Below are positions 45,131 through 56,919 of a stretch of DNA of 64,000 nucleotides, piece after piece (position 1 is the stretch's first letter; each line of letters begins with the position of its first letter). Origin of the DNA: Cyanophora paradoxa (Eukaryota; Glaucocystophyceae; Cyanophorales; Cyanophoraceae). Made by a program: the position numbers and the translations under genes. Under the pieces are notes generated by a model that saw only the letters and a list, made by a program, of their open reading frames with translations, made no database searches and had not been told where the DNA came from. Location of the stretch: NCBI GenBank assembly GCA_004431415.1, contig QPMI01000015.1, forward strand, positions 186,001-250,000, in the 5' to 3' direction.

Positions 45131-48100
45131 ATGGTCAGCTTCCAGGAGGGCGCCCTCAAGGCGTTCCTTCTCAACGCGCTCGCGCCGATGTGCGTCTCGC
45201 GCACCGCCGCCGCCCTTCCCCCGCTGACCGAAACGCGGCAGCGCGGACCCGGATGCCGATCCAGCGCAACTCACGGACTACATCGTCGAGCTTCTTAAGA
45301 ACAACCCGGAGCGCGAACTACGCGCGCTCTGCGAACGAGAGCTGAAGGAGTTCATCACGAGTGGTGCGCAGCTTCGCGTCGCCCGGCCTTTGCCTGCGCG
45401 CCTCGACCCGTTTGTCTTCCGCAGGCGAGACCGAGCCTTTCGTTGAACTCCTTTTCTCGAAGCTCGCCGATGGTTCTTACCTGGAGCACGCACCTGCCGA
45501 ACCAGTATCCGGAGATGCGCACGCCGGCGGCGCCGTGTCGTCTACATCCGCCCCATCAACCTCGCACACGGGCGCGCTTCAGCCGACGCGCAGCTCCAGC
45601 GGCGGAGGCCGCAACCGTGATGACGATGAAGAGTCGGACGAGGACGACGACCGGCGCCATTCACGTCGCTACGATCGCTCCGAATCGCGAGAAGAAGACA
45701 AGCAGAGTTCCAACCAGCAGAACGGACAACAGCAGCCGCAGGGCGACGATAGGGTGCGCACGTCTGAGCGTGGTCGTTCACAGCCGCTGACTCGCGCCGC
45801 AGGGCCACAGGAAGCGACCAGCGGGGGGGCCGCCAGAGGACGCGGATCGCCGGCGTGGACCGCGTTCGGATTGGCGCGGCGGTCGCGACGGGCCTCGGCA
45901 CGGAGACCGGCAGCGGCCTTTGCTGGGGGACGGGCCCGGGATGCGCGGGCCCGGCTTCCCAATGGGAGCTGGCATGCCTTATCCGGGCGGGCCCATGCGC
46001 CCCGGCTTCGGCCCTTCGATGGCCGGCGGCCCCGCCGCGGGCTTTGTGCCGATGATGGGCCCGATGGGGCCCGCAGGCCCCGGCGGTTCTTTTCCTCGGT
46101 ACCCTTTCGCTTTATCGTCCTATGGTTTGTTCTCCCTAATGCGCTCGCGCGCAGGCCGCCTTTTATGGGACCCGGTGGACCCGGCGGACGCGAGCAGTCG
46201 TCGTCGGGCGCATCCTCGCAGCGCTGCCGCGACTACGACGGTGCTTCTCTTATCATCGCATCACACCGAGCGCCGTAACGCGAGCGGCAGAGCGGGGCGT
46301 GTGCCGCGCCGGCGACCGCTGCCCCTACCAGCACGGCGAGGAGGCCATCCGCGTACCCATGGACGGCCTCGCCTTCGTCCCCCCGGTCCCGTTCCGCGGC
46401 CCCGTACCCGGGCCTCGTGACGACCGGTTCCGGCGGGATGGGCCGCCGCCGATGGGCGGGCCTCACGGCCGCCCTCCCCCCGACCAGCCTCCTCGCGGCA
46501 TGTCCCCCGCCGGTCCAAACGGTTCGCCGCTTTCTTCTCCGCGGCGCTTTGTCCCGCCGACCCCTGCGCAGTACCCCCGCCCGGGATGGACGCGCCGGGC
46601 CCGGGCGAGCCGCCTCGGGAGCCGCCGGCGGGGCCGCCGGGGGAAGGGGGCGAGGAGTACGATCCGGAGCGCCCGGCGGTGGGGATGCCGCCGCGGGAGC
46701 GTGGGGAGGGCCACCCCGAGCGCGAGCGCGAGCGCGACGGGCCCCGCCGCGACGCGCCCCGGCGCTTCGAGGACTGGGAGCGGGAGCGGGACGCGCGGGA
46801 GCTGGAGCGGGAGGCGCGGGAGCGGGAGCGGGCGGAGGCCGCCGCGCGGGCCGCGGCGGCCGCGGCGGCGGGCGCGGCGGCGGCCCGGGCGACCGGGGGG
46901 GCGACCGGGGCGACCGGGGCCCCCGGGGCGAGGGGGAGGGCCAGCGGCCGGACCGGAGGACGCTGGAGGTCGCAAAGATCCCTCGGAACCTGATGGACCG
47001 GCGCGCCATCGGCGATCACTTCTCCCGCTTTGGCGCCGTGCTTGACGTCACGGTGCGCCGGACCCCCGACCCAGCCCCCTCCGCCCGCGCAGCCTTCCGG
47101 CTCGGTCTCACGCCGCTCGCCCCGCCCCGCCCCCGCCCCGCAGATGATTGCGGAGCGCGAGGGCGAAGCTGGACGGGCGCTCGTAACGTTCAACACCGGC
47201 GCTGAGGTGGGCGGTGCCCCGGCCTTCCGATCCTTTCGCCCCCAGCTGAGCCGGCGGCCCTGCAGGCGCGCGCGGCGATCCGTTCGCCCGAGGCCGTGTG
47301 CGGGAACCGCTTCATCTTCGTCCTCTGGCCCATCGAACGCGTGCAGGTCCGTCCGCCCTAACCGCCCCCTCCTCCCTCGCCCGCCGGCCTCCATCGTTCC
47401 TGAACTAACTCCGCCGCGAACAGGAGGAGCAGGGGCGCAAGTTCCCCCCACTCCCCCCCGATGTCGCCCGCGCCCGCCAGTCTCCGGTGCGTCTCCGCCT
47501 CCGTCCGCTCGTGCCCCGCGGTCCCCCGACTGGTTTCCCGCAGAGGGGCCCCGAGCCGCCGCGTGGCGGGCCGCCGCCGTACGGGCCGCCCCCTCCGCGC
47601 GGCCCGCCCCACGACGGCCCCCCGCCGCACGCCCGCGGCCCTCCGCCCCCTACGGCCCTCCCCACGGACCCCGCACGGCCCTCCCCACGGCCCGCCGATG
47701 CGGGGCCCGCCAGGACGGCCCGGCTGGGGCCCTCACGGGGGTCCCCCGATGGGCCCCGACCCTTACATGCACCACGGCGGCCCCGGGCCGCACCGTGGCG
47801 GCCCGCCGGGCCCCATGGGCCCCGAGCGGCACGGCGAGGAGCCGAGGCGCTTCGTGCGGACGTCCGGCCCGCCCCAGCCCGGGGCGCCGCAGCACGTGCG
47901 GCGCGTGGTGGCGACGTCGACCCGGCCACCGCCCCCGAAGGAGGAGGGCGAGCCGAGCGACGCCCCCGCCGCGGGCGGGACGCCCGGCAAGCCGCCCGGG
48001 CCCGCCGTCGTCATCTCCGGGCCCGTCCCGAAGCTCGAGCGCCGCTCCGACGCGTCCGCCCCGCCCGCCGTGCGCCCCCGGATCTGCCATGGCCACCGCC

Positions 48101-48732
48101 TCGACTCGGCTCGGCTCGCCTCACGCCGCGCAGGCGCCTGCGGGCCCGAACAAGGAGGACGTCGCCTCGCTCCGCCAGCAGATCAAGGTCCGCCTTCCGT
48201 CCCGCCTAACCACCGGCCCGCCCGGCCCGCCTCGCTCGAGCCCGCCCCGCAGGCGCGCCTGGACATGCTGGAGAAGATCAAGAACACGACGATGACCCCC
48301 AAGGACCGCGCCGCCATGCTGGCTCAGGCTCGCCCGGCCCCGAACCGCCCCTGCGGCCCGCGTGCTCCTTGCTCCATCCTGACCGTCTGACGCGGCGCCG
48401 GCGCAGATCACTGCCGGCCTCGACAAGCTGCAGGCGCGCCTCACAGCAAGCCTCGAGGGAACCTCGGCGGTATGCCCCCGCCCCCGCCACGCCCATCTCC
48501 TCCCCGTGCCTCGTGACCAGGCCTTGCTCCCTTCGCCACAGGTCAAGCCTCCTGCCGCCGCCGCCGCCGTCGCCGCCACTGCGGCCGCGGCCACCCCCTC
48601 TGCTAATTCTGAAGAGAGCCCGGTCACTAACCCCGTAAGCTCGCCTGCTTGCCTCTTGCTTTTTGCCGTCGCCCGTCGGGGGCCCACGTTAAAATCCTTG
48701 CTGATGCCCCGCTTTTGTAGCCCCCCCTCTAG
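45131..48732 (+). CDS. RBM26/RBM27-family RNA-binding protein (PWI-like, CCCH, RRM)
   Basis: Exon 1 (MVSFQEGALKAFLLNALAP) and exon 2 (DADPAQLTDYIVELLKNNPE, LRALCERELKEF) form the PWI-like N-terminal fold of RBM26/27, continued by ETEPFVELLFSKLADGSYL. A Ser/Asp/Arg-rich linker and a Gly/Pro/Met-rich stretch precede one CCCH zinc finger split by an intron (QRCRDYDG then RGVCRAGDRCPYQHGE). A Pro-rich and Arg/Glu-rich region follows, then the RRM: LEVAKIPRNLMDRRAIGDHF, MIAEREGEAGRALVTFN and AAIRSPEAVCGNRFIFVLW. The C-terminus has EDVASLRQQIK, ARLDMLEKIKNTTMTPKDRA and ITAGLDKLQARL helices, as in the family. Animal RBM26/27 work with the nuclear exosome targeting (PAXT) pathway on polyadenylated RNA. 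The last exon PPL-stop at 48732 is inferred. Confidence 0.88.
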
Positions 48733-48870
48733 AGTATCGTCGATGCCGTGCTCATGTGGCGGCTACGTATGCAAGATGGAAAAATGCAACATCAACGAAC
48801 AGAGTAATCGGAAGTGCAATCCGATGATCGAAAGCGCTAGCTCGTTTTGGAAAGTGGGGATATGTGATCG

Positions 48871-48950
48871 CGTGCACGATTGGCTTCGTAAACGCGTGCA
48901 CGATTGGCTTCGTAAACGCGCGTGCACGATACCGATTGGCTTCGTAAACG
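48871..48950. repeat. Three tandem copies of a 24-30 bp unit
   Basis: CGTGCACGATTGGCTTCGTA followed by AACG is repeated twice without change, and a third time with CACGATACCGATTGG in place of CACGATTGG. Each unit contains the palindrome GTGCAC. Confidence 0.95.
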
Positions 48951-49118
48951 GCGCCGGCATTGCAAATTGAGTGCGCGCATGCGCAGCGCCCGGAGCCCGG
49001 CCGCGATATCGATTCCGGCGCGCAATATGGCCCGCCGCGCCCGGCCGCCGGCTCGCCCGAGCTGCGCGCGCGCGTATTGTGGGGGTGCTAACTGGGTACC
49101 CGTCAGACTTGAAATTCG

Positions 49119-49147
49119 CCCGCTGCATGCGATTGCGATGCAGCGGG
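49119..49147. repeat. Perfect 10-bp stem hairpin
   Basis: Arms CCCGCTGCAT (49119-49128) and ATGCAGCGGG (49138-49147) flank the loop GCGATTGCG. It is not followed by a T-tract and lies between genes, so its role is unknown. Confidence 0.9.
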
Positions 49148-49532
49148 TACGGATGCGTTGCATCTCTCAAGAATTTGCGGCTCGCGTGCCGAATTCGAAG
49201 TGCTACAGCTGCAGCTCTGGCGGCGGTGCTGGGATCAGACAGAGGAGTCCGTCGCTATTCCGCGCACGCGGTCGCCGGCGGCAGCAGTCACTCGCTCGTC
49301 AATGCCTTCCAGGATGACGGCGCCTCGCTCCTAAGCCCTCGCGGCTCAAGCTCCCAGACGTGCAGCGATCGATGGCACGTCACCGTTTGCGCAGTCTGAA
49401 AGGAGCTCGAGCACGTTAGCTAGCCACAGCTGGGCGTACACGTCAGCCGGTCACTGAACAGGCGATCGCGTTGCGCCCTCCGCGGCGCTGCAAGTGCCAG
49501 AGCCATCGCGCTTTCAGAATCGGGACGTCCGC

Positions 49533-51880
49533 ATGTTGTCTCGCCTTCTCCAGGGCGCCAAGCCGCTGCCGCCGGACCCGAACGCTGAAGCCGGTGCGTC
49601 GAATCCGATCCGCATGTTGCCACGCCGCACAGCGCACTGACGCGGCCCGCGCGCTTGCGAAGGCGCGCCGGCGGCGGAGCTGTCCCCTCTCGGCGGCATC
49701 GGGGCGGCCGGGAAGAAGAAGCAGAAAGGGCGCTATGGCGACATGCAGGACACCCCCCTCTCGACGGCCTGGTCACCCCCGCCCTCGCCCTCGCCCCCGC
49801 CCTCCTTCCTGCCACTCTCCCTCCCGACGCACCCGGGCTCCTTGATCCACCGGGCTGCGGCCGCTCCCCGCCGGGGTCACAGCACCCACTTACTCCACCT
49901 TCACGGCATACCGGAGAGCCCTCCCGGCCGCGCCCCCGAGCAGCCGCGCCCGCGGCCGCCGCGCACCCCATCCCCCGATTCCGCTCGGGGCGCGGGAGCT
50001 CCGGCGGGGGAGCCCCCGCAGGCTCCGCAGCCAGCGCTCTCAGGATCCCTGTCGGCGGGTACGGGCTCCTCCACGCGGCTGACAGGATCCGACATACCCC
50101 TTGGATCCCTGCGGCTCGACCCGCGGGGCTCGAATTCGAACACGTCCGGGGATCGCCTCGCGGCGGAGGGCGACATCCACGCGTCGTCTTCGCCGCCCCT
50201 CGCCGCCGCCGCGCCCCCGACCGCCTCCTTCCCGTGCCCCTGCTGCGACCAAGTAGTCCCCGCGGATCCACTCCCCTCCGAGGCGCGCCCCCGTCCCCCC
50301 AACAGAAAGTTGATTCGTACATCTGATCCGCATACCGGTACCGTGCCGCACGCGCAGGCCGAGCTGTGGAACACGGTGCTGCAGGAGGCTGCGCGGGAGG
50401 CGCGGCGCGAGCCGACGCTCGCGCCCACCCTGTGGTCCGCTGTCCTTTGCTTCCAGTCCCTCTGCGAGGCCCTCTCCGCCCTCCTCGCCGGGAAGGTGAA
50501 CCCCGAGTGCCTCGCGGGAGAGCCTTCAATCGCGGGCCGGGCTCGTCTGACGCTCGCTCGCGCGCGCGCGCGGGGCAGCTGGCGGGCGCCACGCTCCGCG
50601 AGTCGCAGCTGCTGCGGATTGTGTCGGGCGTCCTCGAGCGGGACCCGTATGTCCGGCACGCTGCCCGCGCCGACCTTGTCGTGCGTTTCTTCCCTCGAAC
50701 CGTTTACAGCTTTACTCAAGAGAAAATTTACGTCCTTAAATTGAAAGGACCCCCTCGTAAAAGGTTTAGGAAGATACATTTTATAGAATGTTTTTAGCTA
50801 TAGAAGCATACCCGACCTCATCGTGTGGGTCACCTTCATTCCTTTCACGGATCTGGATTTCCTTTTCGTTCCCCTCCCTTGATCATGAGCTTCTTAACCG
50901 GCCGCCCAGGCCGTGAGGAGGCGCGACCCGGCATGCCGCGGCTACTGGCAGCCGCTGCTGCAGTACACGGGCTACCAGGGACTGCAGGCCCACCGGGTAC
51001 GCTAATTGTGCCGGCGGCTGCAGATGGGATTCGAATTGACGTTATAACGCAAATCACGATCAGGTCGCGCACTCGCTGTGGGTGGAGGGCCGCCCCGCCC
51101 TCGCCCGCACCCTGCAGAGCCTCGCGGCCGACGTTTTCCACATCGACATCCACCCTGGCGCCCGCCTCGGCTCCGGCCTCCTCGTGCGCCCGGCTGTGCA
51201 TGAGACGAGATAGATGATCAGATGCTTCAAAGGAGAGAAGTTTCCGAGTCGTGATCAGTGACTTTGTCGTCATCAGATCGACCACGGGACGGGGGTGGTC
51301 ATTGGGGAAACGGCCGTCGTGGGCGACCGTGTCTCCAGTGCGCCCCCAAGGCCCGCCCAGGCCTGCGGCCCCGCCTTGTTATTTCTAATCACAACGCAGT
51401 TTTGCACCGCGTGTACCTGGGCGGCAACGGGCGGGAGGCGGGTGACAGACACCCTAAGGTCGGGCACGGCGCCCTCCTCGGTACCCACCGCCCTCGCGGC
51501 ACGGATTCTTGCTTGGCCCAGGCTGATGGTTCACACGGTAGGGGCGGGGGCGGTCGTGCTCGGGTCCGTGCGGGTCGGAGAGGGTTCCCGCGTTGCTGCC
51601 GGCTCCGTCGTCCTGTCCCGCGTACCCCCCCGCTCCAGCGCCGTCGGGTGAAGCCGTACCCCTCTCCTTCCTCCCCTTCCCCCCCCTGAGTGTGCCCAGA
51701 GTGCCTGCGCGTGTGGTGCAAGTGCAGACGCCACCGGCCGCGTCGCCTTCAGCAGCAACACCGCCGGCTAGCCCACTCGTGGCCGTGGCGCCGGCACCCT
51801 CCCTCCCCGCCGAAGCCATGGACCACTCTCAGGGCCTTGATGTCGAATTCGCCCCCCGGTCCGCCATTCTGAAGGTTTAA
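49533..51880 (+). CDS. SAT: Serine O-acetyltransferase
   Basis: The enzyme acetylates serine for cysteine synthesis. The core from 50364 is unmistakable: AELWNTVLQEAAREARREPT, TLWSAVLCFQSLCEALSALL, LAGATLRESQLLRIVSGVLE, RDPYVRHAARADL, ACRGYWQPLLQYTGYQGLQA, HRVAHSLWVEGRPALARTLQ, DVFHIDIHPGARLGSGLL (catalytic His and Asp), IDHGTGVVIGETAVVGD, LGGNGREAGDRHPKVGHGAL, and the hexapeptide-repeat end GAVVLGSVRVGEGSRVAAGS. A Pro/Ala-rich tail follows the RVPARVV region, as in plant enzymes. The N-terminus is uncertain: exons at 49533 (MLSRLLQGAKPLPPDPNAEA) and about 49670 (AELSPLGGIGAAGKKKQKGR) may be a targeting or regulatory extension, or a separate small gene. The C-terminus could extend into an exon near 51930. 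Confidence 0.85.
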
Positions 51881-53348
51881 TTTCATGCCCTTCGTTTGTT
51901 CCTAGGCTTATATTGAACCGTGTGCAGGAGCCTCGAGCTTGGAGCTCAAGCACGCGGCGGGGCAACTTCTGGATCCCCAACGCCCCGAGGCCCAAACCTA
52001 TGCAGTGCCGGCCTCGCCGCAGTCGTGTTCGACCCATCCTAATGAGCGTGAGCAATATACTTCTTTATTACAAGGGGGGTTTCCAGCATGTTGCCTCCAC
52101 TGCAGCTGATTGCGCATGCAACGTCATCTTGCAATGCCATGCACATGATGGACACAGCTGCAGCAAAGTACTGGTTTCTAATTGGGCGTGGTCGACGTCC
52201 GTGGCACTGAGCTGGCTGCCCAGGCGGCTATTCAAGTTTCTATTCATGTGTGGCATTGACAAGCTTAAGATGCCATGTGGCCATAGTGTGCCACGGTGCT
52301 TTCTTGCTTTCCCGTGCACTCCGCCGGGTCGGATTTAGCCTAGTACATCTAGATCATCGGATCAAGATCTAGAATTAGATCTGACTTCCATTCCCGGGCC
52401 GCCGGGCCCCTTCAAATTCGAGCCTCGGACTCCCGGGTCCGTGAGGCTGGCCCATGCAGTCACAGTGGCACGCCGTGACACGGTGCATCCCACACTTGCC
52501 AGCATCCCACACTTGTATACCCAGTACATTGCCCAGGCATTTAATGATTGCCAAGTTGCGATTTAGCCTAGTAGAGTAGTCCAAATGCAAAGGCCTGCAG
52601 CTGGCTGGCCTCCGATCCACTGGGCCAGATGTCGACGGATCCAAAGTTAACTTAGTAATTCACTGAGCATCATGGTATCCCGTGTGGCGGTCCCTCGCTG
52701 TCGACGTCACGGCCTGAAGTGCAGGTGTCCGACGGTCTCATCATGGAAGTTACGGCCGGGCGGAACGATCATCTACTGCACGACTCGGCGATTATCTTGT
52801 GATGATCTAGCCTAGTAGGCTTCAAGTCTTTGCAATTGAATTCGAATTCGGCTTCAAGTTCAAAACGGTTTGTAGTAATTTGATCATGATTATAGGCCCC
52901 GTTATATACCGTAGTACGCGCCTGGCTCCAACGTCTATATTTAATTTACGTTCATGATCAACGGTTCGAATTCTGAAGTTCAACGTTAACGTTAACATGT
53001 ACAGTTCGGTCATGATCAAATTTGATCGAATTCGATCATATGCATGAAGCTTAAGTTCACGGAACGCTGCAGTGCTGCAGCTATAGTTAGCGCTGCAGCA
53101 CTAGCTATATATATAGTGGCGAATCGATCGATATCATAGTACATATCGTGAGTGAGGAGCTCGAGCATGCACATGTTCTCCAGCTCAGCTTGAGGTCAGG
53201 GGGGTACAGAGCTCGGCAACGGCCGGAACGAGCCCCGGCAAAAGCGCGATCCTGCAGCCCGTATCAAGGATCCGGTAGTGTCGCAAGCTAGCGTTCTAGC
53301 TGAGAAAGGCCCCGAAAGCTAGCCAGCTGCTGCGTACGAGCGGCTTCG
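51881..53348. other. Long AT-richer, palindrome-rich spacer
   Basis: About 1.5 kb without a supported gene. GC content is clearly below that of the coding regions. From 52820 on, restriction-site-like palindromes (GAATTC, TGATCA, GTTAAC repeated, ATCGAT, GATATC) are dense. A perfect 9-bp inverted repeat lies at 53072-53080 and 53093-53101. Confidence 0.6.
53072..53101. repeat. Perfect 9-bp inverted repeat, 12-base spacer
   Basis: GTGCTGCAG (53072-53080) is the exact reverse complement of CTGCAGCAC (53093-53101). Adjacent to it are further CTGCAG words and an AT-rich CTATATATATAG palindrome. Confidence 0.9.
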
Positions 53349-56123
53349 ATGTGGAGCCGGGCGAGCGCTTGCGGCTCGACGCACCGTCCGCCGCCCTCCA
53401 GGCGGTCGACCGCTATAGCGAATGCGGAGGAAGTGCTGGGCCTCGTGTCGCTCGTCAACGCTGAGAAGGTCGGAGTCGATGAGCGCCGTCGCGCCCGCGT
53501 CGATGTTGCACATTGCGCATGCCCACTAGCTAACGGCACCTTCATACACACAGGACAAGAGCGCGTTGCTCTCCAAAGAAACGAGTGAGCTGGGCGAGAA
53601 GCTGGATCTCGTTAACGTTAACACCGTCCTGCTTAGGTTCGCGCTTTCCTCGCCGAAGGGCGGGCGTCTTATTCACCAGTGTGCAGGGACAAAGTCAAAG
53701 ATCTAGAGTCCCGTTTGCAGGAGAAGGAAAGGGTCATGCATGCGAAGGAGAAGGACGCGATCCTGCGGGACCACGAGCTGGAGAAGCGCCGGGGGCAGGT
53801 GCGGCGGATGCGCGAGGACATGCGCATCCTCGCAGAGCGGGAGGTCCACCTGCGTACGGAGCTGGACGACAGCAGACGGAAGCTGGACGATGCACGCCAG
53901 GCTGCGCTGCGGATCCAGCAGGAGCGGGAGCAGTCGCATATCGCGATGCAAAAGCAGCTGGAGGAGAAACTGGCGGCCGCATTACACCACCACCAACCCA
54001 ACCACCAGCACGAGGAGCTGCGGGCGAGGCTGGAGGTTTGCTGCCGATCTGATTCTGATTGACGCCCCTTGATTCTTTGCTGCAGACCGTGCAGATGGAG
54101 AAGCTTCAAGCTGTTGCAGAGGTCTGCGTGCCCTGTTTGATCTAATGGCTTCTTCGAACAGCACACTGCAGGTGGAGAAGCTGCGCTCGCTGCTTGAGAT
54201 GAAGGAGGGAACGCTCCTCGAGAAAACGAGAGAGTTCAAGGATGAGATCGAGACTCTTAAAAGCAATCTGAAGCACAGCACGGAGAAGCTGCAAGCCGTC
54301 GAAGCTACACTGCTCCAGACAAAGAATACAGCAGCCGAGAAGGAGATGCACCTCACCATGGAATCCAGGTCCTGAGAGCCGAGATTGGATATGTGTTTTA
54401 GAGTTGCTGACGTTGTCTCCAGACTTCGATCCGAGGAGATGAAGCGCATGCAACATGAGATCTCCGAGCTGAAGGACGTCATCAAGGAGGAGAGAATTAA
54501 GAACGACCAGCTCATTGACGAGAAGAGGGAGCTCGAGGCCGCTGAGCGCCAGGTGCGAAGTTATGCATATGAAGCATGATGATTGAAGTCTGACTTGGCC
54601 GTGCGCAGTCTGCAGAGCGGGCGCGTGCACTTGTCGTTGAGCTCGATAAAGCTCGACAGGAACTCAACATGCGAGAAGAAAGACTGACTCAGAAGCTCGA
54701 GAGCGAGTACCAGGCACGCCCACTTCCCGACCCTGTTTCCCGGAGTCCGAGTCTCAATGAGCTCACACCAACCACACAGACACGGCTTAGCAATGCGGAA
54801 CAAATGGTCCGGGATGCCAGAGATGCCCTCTCGGTGCGTCAGTACTCTCTCTTGGCGATAACCATGCTGTCTGAACCCTCTAATCGTCTCCAGGCTCGGA
54901 ATCATCAAGCAGAGACGCTGCAGGCTCAGCTCTCCGCGCAACTCCAGGAAGTTGCAATGTGCTTGTTTCGCCTTTATTCTTTCTGCAAATGTGCCTCCCT
55001 GAGGCTCGAAAACAGCCAAAAAGCAAGCCGCGATGAGCTGGAAAGGCGCCTCCAGGTTTGCTTTGAGCTGGTTTGCGTTGTGCTGCATAGCTCACTCTGC
55101 CACAGTACACGCTGCAGGACATGGTCGGCCGTGAAGAAGCTGCGATCCGTGAGCGTGAGAGGAACCAAACACTGGAAGCAGCCTTGCGGCAGGAGGAGGC
55201 AGCCAAGAGCGAGCTGGCAGGGGAGGTCGAGCGACAGAATTCCCAGGGCAGGGCTATGCAAGAAGAGCTCATTAAGTTGCGTGAGAAGCTGATGAGTGAG
55301 AGCAACTCCCGCAAGCAACTGGAAAGTCAGCTTGGCAATATGGAAGCCGAGTTTGGTGCCTGTTTTTGCAGTGTCCAATGCTGCGTGTGTGCTGATCTCA
55401 ATCACAGCATCACTCCGGAAGAAGGCATCTACACTCGCGATGTCAGTGGAGAATGAGACGTCCAACCGACAGAGCTTGCAAGTGCGTTTTGCTTTCGATT
55501 TCATTCTGTTCCGTCGCGCCTGATGTTGGCTTGTCTTTCTACCCACAGGAGCAGCTGAATAATCTCAGCCAGCAATACGAGGAGCTGCGCAACCGTTTCA
55601 GGACCCAGGCCCGGACCCTGCAAGAGGAGGAGCGGAGAAGGCGGGAGGCAGAAGAGAGGCGGACGAATTTGGATCAAGAGGCGGGGGAGCTCCGTCGTGA
55701 AGTTGCTCGTCTGCGGCGCCTGCAGCAGGACCAGGAGAACAAGCTTCTTTCCCTCAGTGAGCAAGTACGGGCTGCACGGCTCCGGGAGCAGTCTTCTGCC
55801 GTTGTTGTGGGCCGAGGTGCTGATTTTAAGCTCCGTTTTCATGACCTAGCTGGCGCTCACATGCTACTCTTTTTTTGGCAGTTGCCTCGCCGTTGCCCTC
55901 AGCAGCAATCATCCCTCCGAGCCCGCCATTGAGCCCAGCTCCAGTCAATGCTTCTAGGTATGGGGGACGCACCCCCTCTCCAGCCCCCGGGAGGAGGGTG
56001 TCAGGGGGCTGGACTCAAGCAGCCCCCGAGACTTCCCAAGTCTATCGGGAGCCTCCTTCAAGCCGGCTGGACTCCCGGCTGATGGAGCTGGAGAACACGT
56101 TGAATGCTGCACTGCTTCGTTAG
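53349..56123 (+). CDS. Long coiled-coil protein of unknown function
   Basis: The first exon (MWSRASACGSTHRPPPSRRS, then AEEVLGLVSLVNAEKVGVDE) leads into almost continuous heptad-rich sequence: DKSALLSKETSELGEKLD, DKVKDLESRLQEKERVMHAK, REDMRILAEREVHLRTELDD, VEKLRSLLEMKEGTLLEKTR, MKRMQHEISELKDVIKEERI, AERARALVVELDKARQELNM, AAIRERERNQTLEAALRQEE and EQLNNLSQQYEELRNRFRTQ. A Ser/Pro/Arg-rich tail (GGRTPSPAPGRRVSGGWTQA) ends with a short helix at 56123. Most internal exons are phase 0 and end in a CAG or AAG codon; one at 54086-54121 is only 36 bases. A cytoskeletal, Golgi or basal-body scaffold would fit, but nothing identifies it. The start is chosen as the first Met compatible with exon 2. Confidence 0.78.
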
Positions 56124-56306
56124 ACTGCATTGCTTGAATGCTGCACTCCAATATAAGACGTTCCTCCAAGCATGGAATGTGCCAGCAGTGCAGGCTGAAA
56201 GCATAGAAGACTCCAGCGAAATGCCGCCACACCGCTGACATCTTTTGCGAGGAAAAGCAAGTGTTATGTTAATGAACAAAAAGGCACACACGTAAAGCTA
56301 CAGCAT

Positions 56307-56740
56307 CTACAAGATGTCCCTAAGCGGCTCCGGCTCTGGCTTGGGCATCCCCTGGCCCTTGATGACGAGGTTCTTGACCTGGCTGGCGACCTCGCTCGCG
56401 CTCAGGCCATCGACGTTCACAGTGTGCTCGGCGGCGAAGTCTGAGAGGGTCCGCGCCATCAGCGGCGCCATGGGCTGCGCGTAAGCGGCGCGCACCATAT
56501 CGTGCGGTGATCTTCGCCTCCACGTTTTCGCCCTCACGAACCATGATCGGGAACTTCGGGTTGAGGTGCTTTAGCTCCGCATACTCCCGTACGAGGAAGT
56601 CGCTGCGGCGGGGTCGGCGCTCGGCGTCGGCGGACGGTCGCAGCCGCGGCTCACCGGACTCCTGCGCTCTTTGGAGACTGGTGGCACAGGTACACCCGCA
56701 GCTCGCACATAGAGCGCGAGAGCGCCGCCTTCCAGCTCAT
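56307..56740 (-). CDS. NDUFA2: Mitochondrial complex I subunit NDUFA2 (B8)
   Basis: Three exons (56740-56655, 56602-56496, 56440-56307) sum exactly to 109 codons, 108 residues, matching the family. The start MSWKAALSRSMCELRVYLCH carries the conserved SMxELRxxLC signature with the first Cys of the thioredoxin-like fold. QSPKSAGVRDFLVREYAEL, LNPKFPIMVREGENVEAKI and TARYDFAAEHTVNVDGLSAS follow. The protein is an accessory subunit of NADH:ubiquinone oxidoreductase on the matrix side. It has no cleavable presequence, as usual. The C-terminus has an extra Lys/Pro/Glu-rich tail (GMPKPEPEPLRDIL). Introns are 52 and 55 bases, GT-AG. Confidence 0.95.
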
Positions 56741-56919
56741 TGCGCCGCCACCCTTTTTTTACCCCCGGGTACACGCTTACGTCGGTGTTTTGATGGCCGG
56801 CTTGCAATCGATCGATATATATTTGATTTCGCCATGTAAATAGCGACTAAGTATATTGATATCGATTGCTCTGATTCATCCAGCGGCTGGCCCCCAAAGC
56901 TAAGTATACCGGCTGGCCT

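Larger units (their letters stand above)
48733..49532. other. Spacer with tandem repeats and a hairpin
   Basis: About 800 bases without a supported gene. It contains the tandem repeat at 48871-48950, a perfect hairpin at 49119-49147 and GC-rich low-complexity sequence. It should include the promoter of the serine acetyltransferase gene. Confidence 0.5.

Noticed and set aside
46233-47451. Minus-strand frames of 258 and 396 codons opposite the RBM26/27 gene
   Set aside because: They are shadows of the Pro/Gly/Arg-rich plus-strand exons. The RRM and CCCH motifs fix the plus strand as coding.
48871-48950. CRISPR-like array
   Set aside because: Units are contiguous with no unique spacers, and the window is eukaryotic.
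49655-50592. Large overlapping frames on both strands upstream of the SAT core, including one with CPCCDQVV
   Set aside because: The Cys pair suggested a zinc motif, but it sits in one of several equally open frames in Pro/Ser-rich sequence with no family match.
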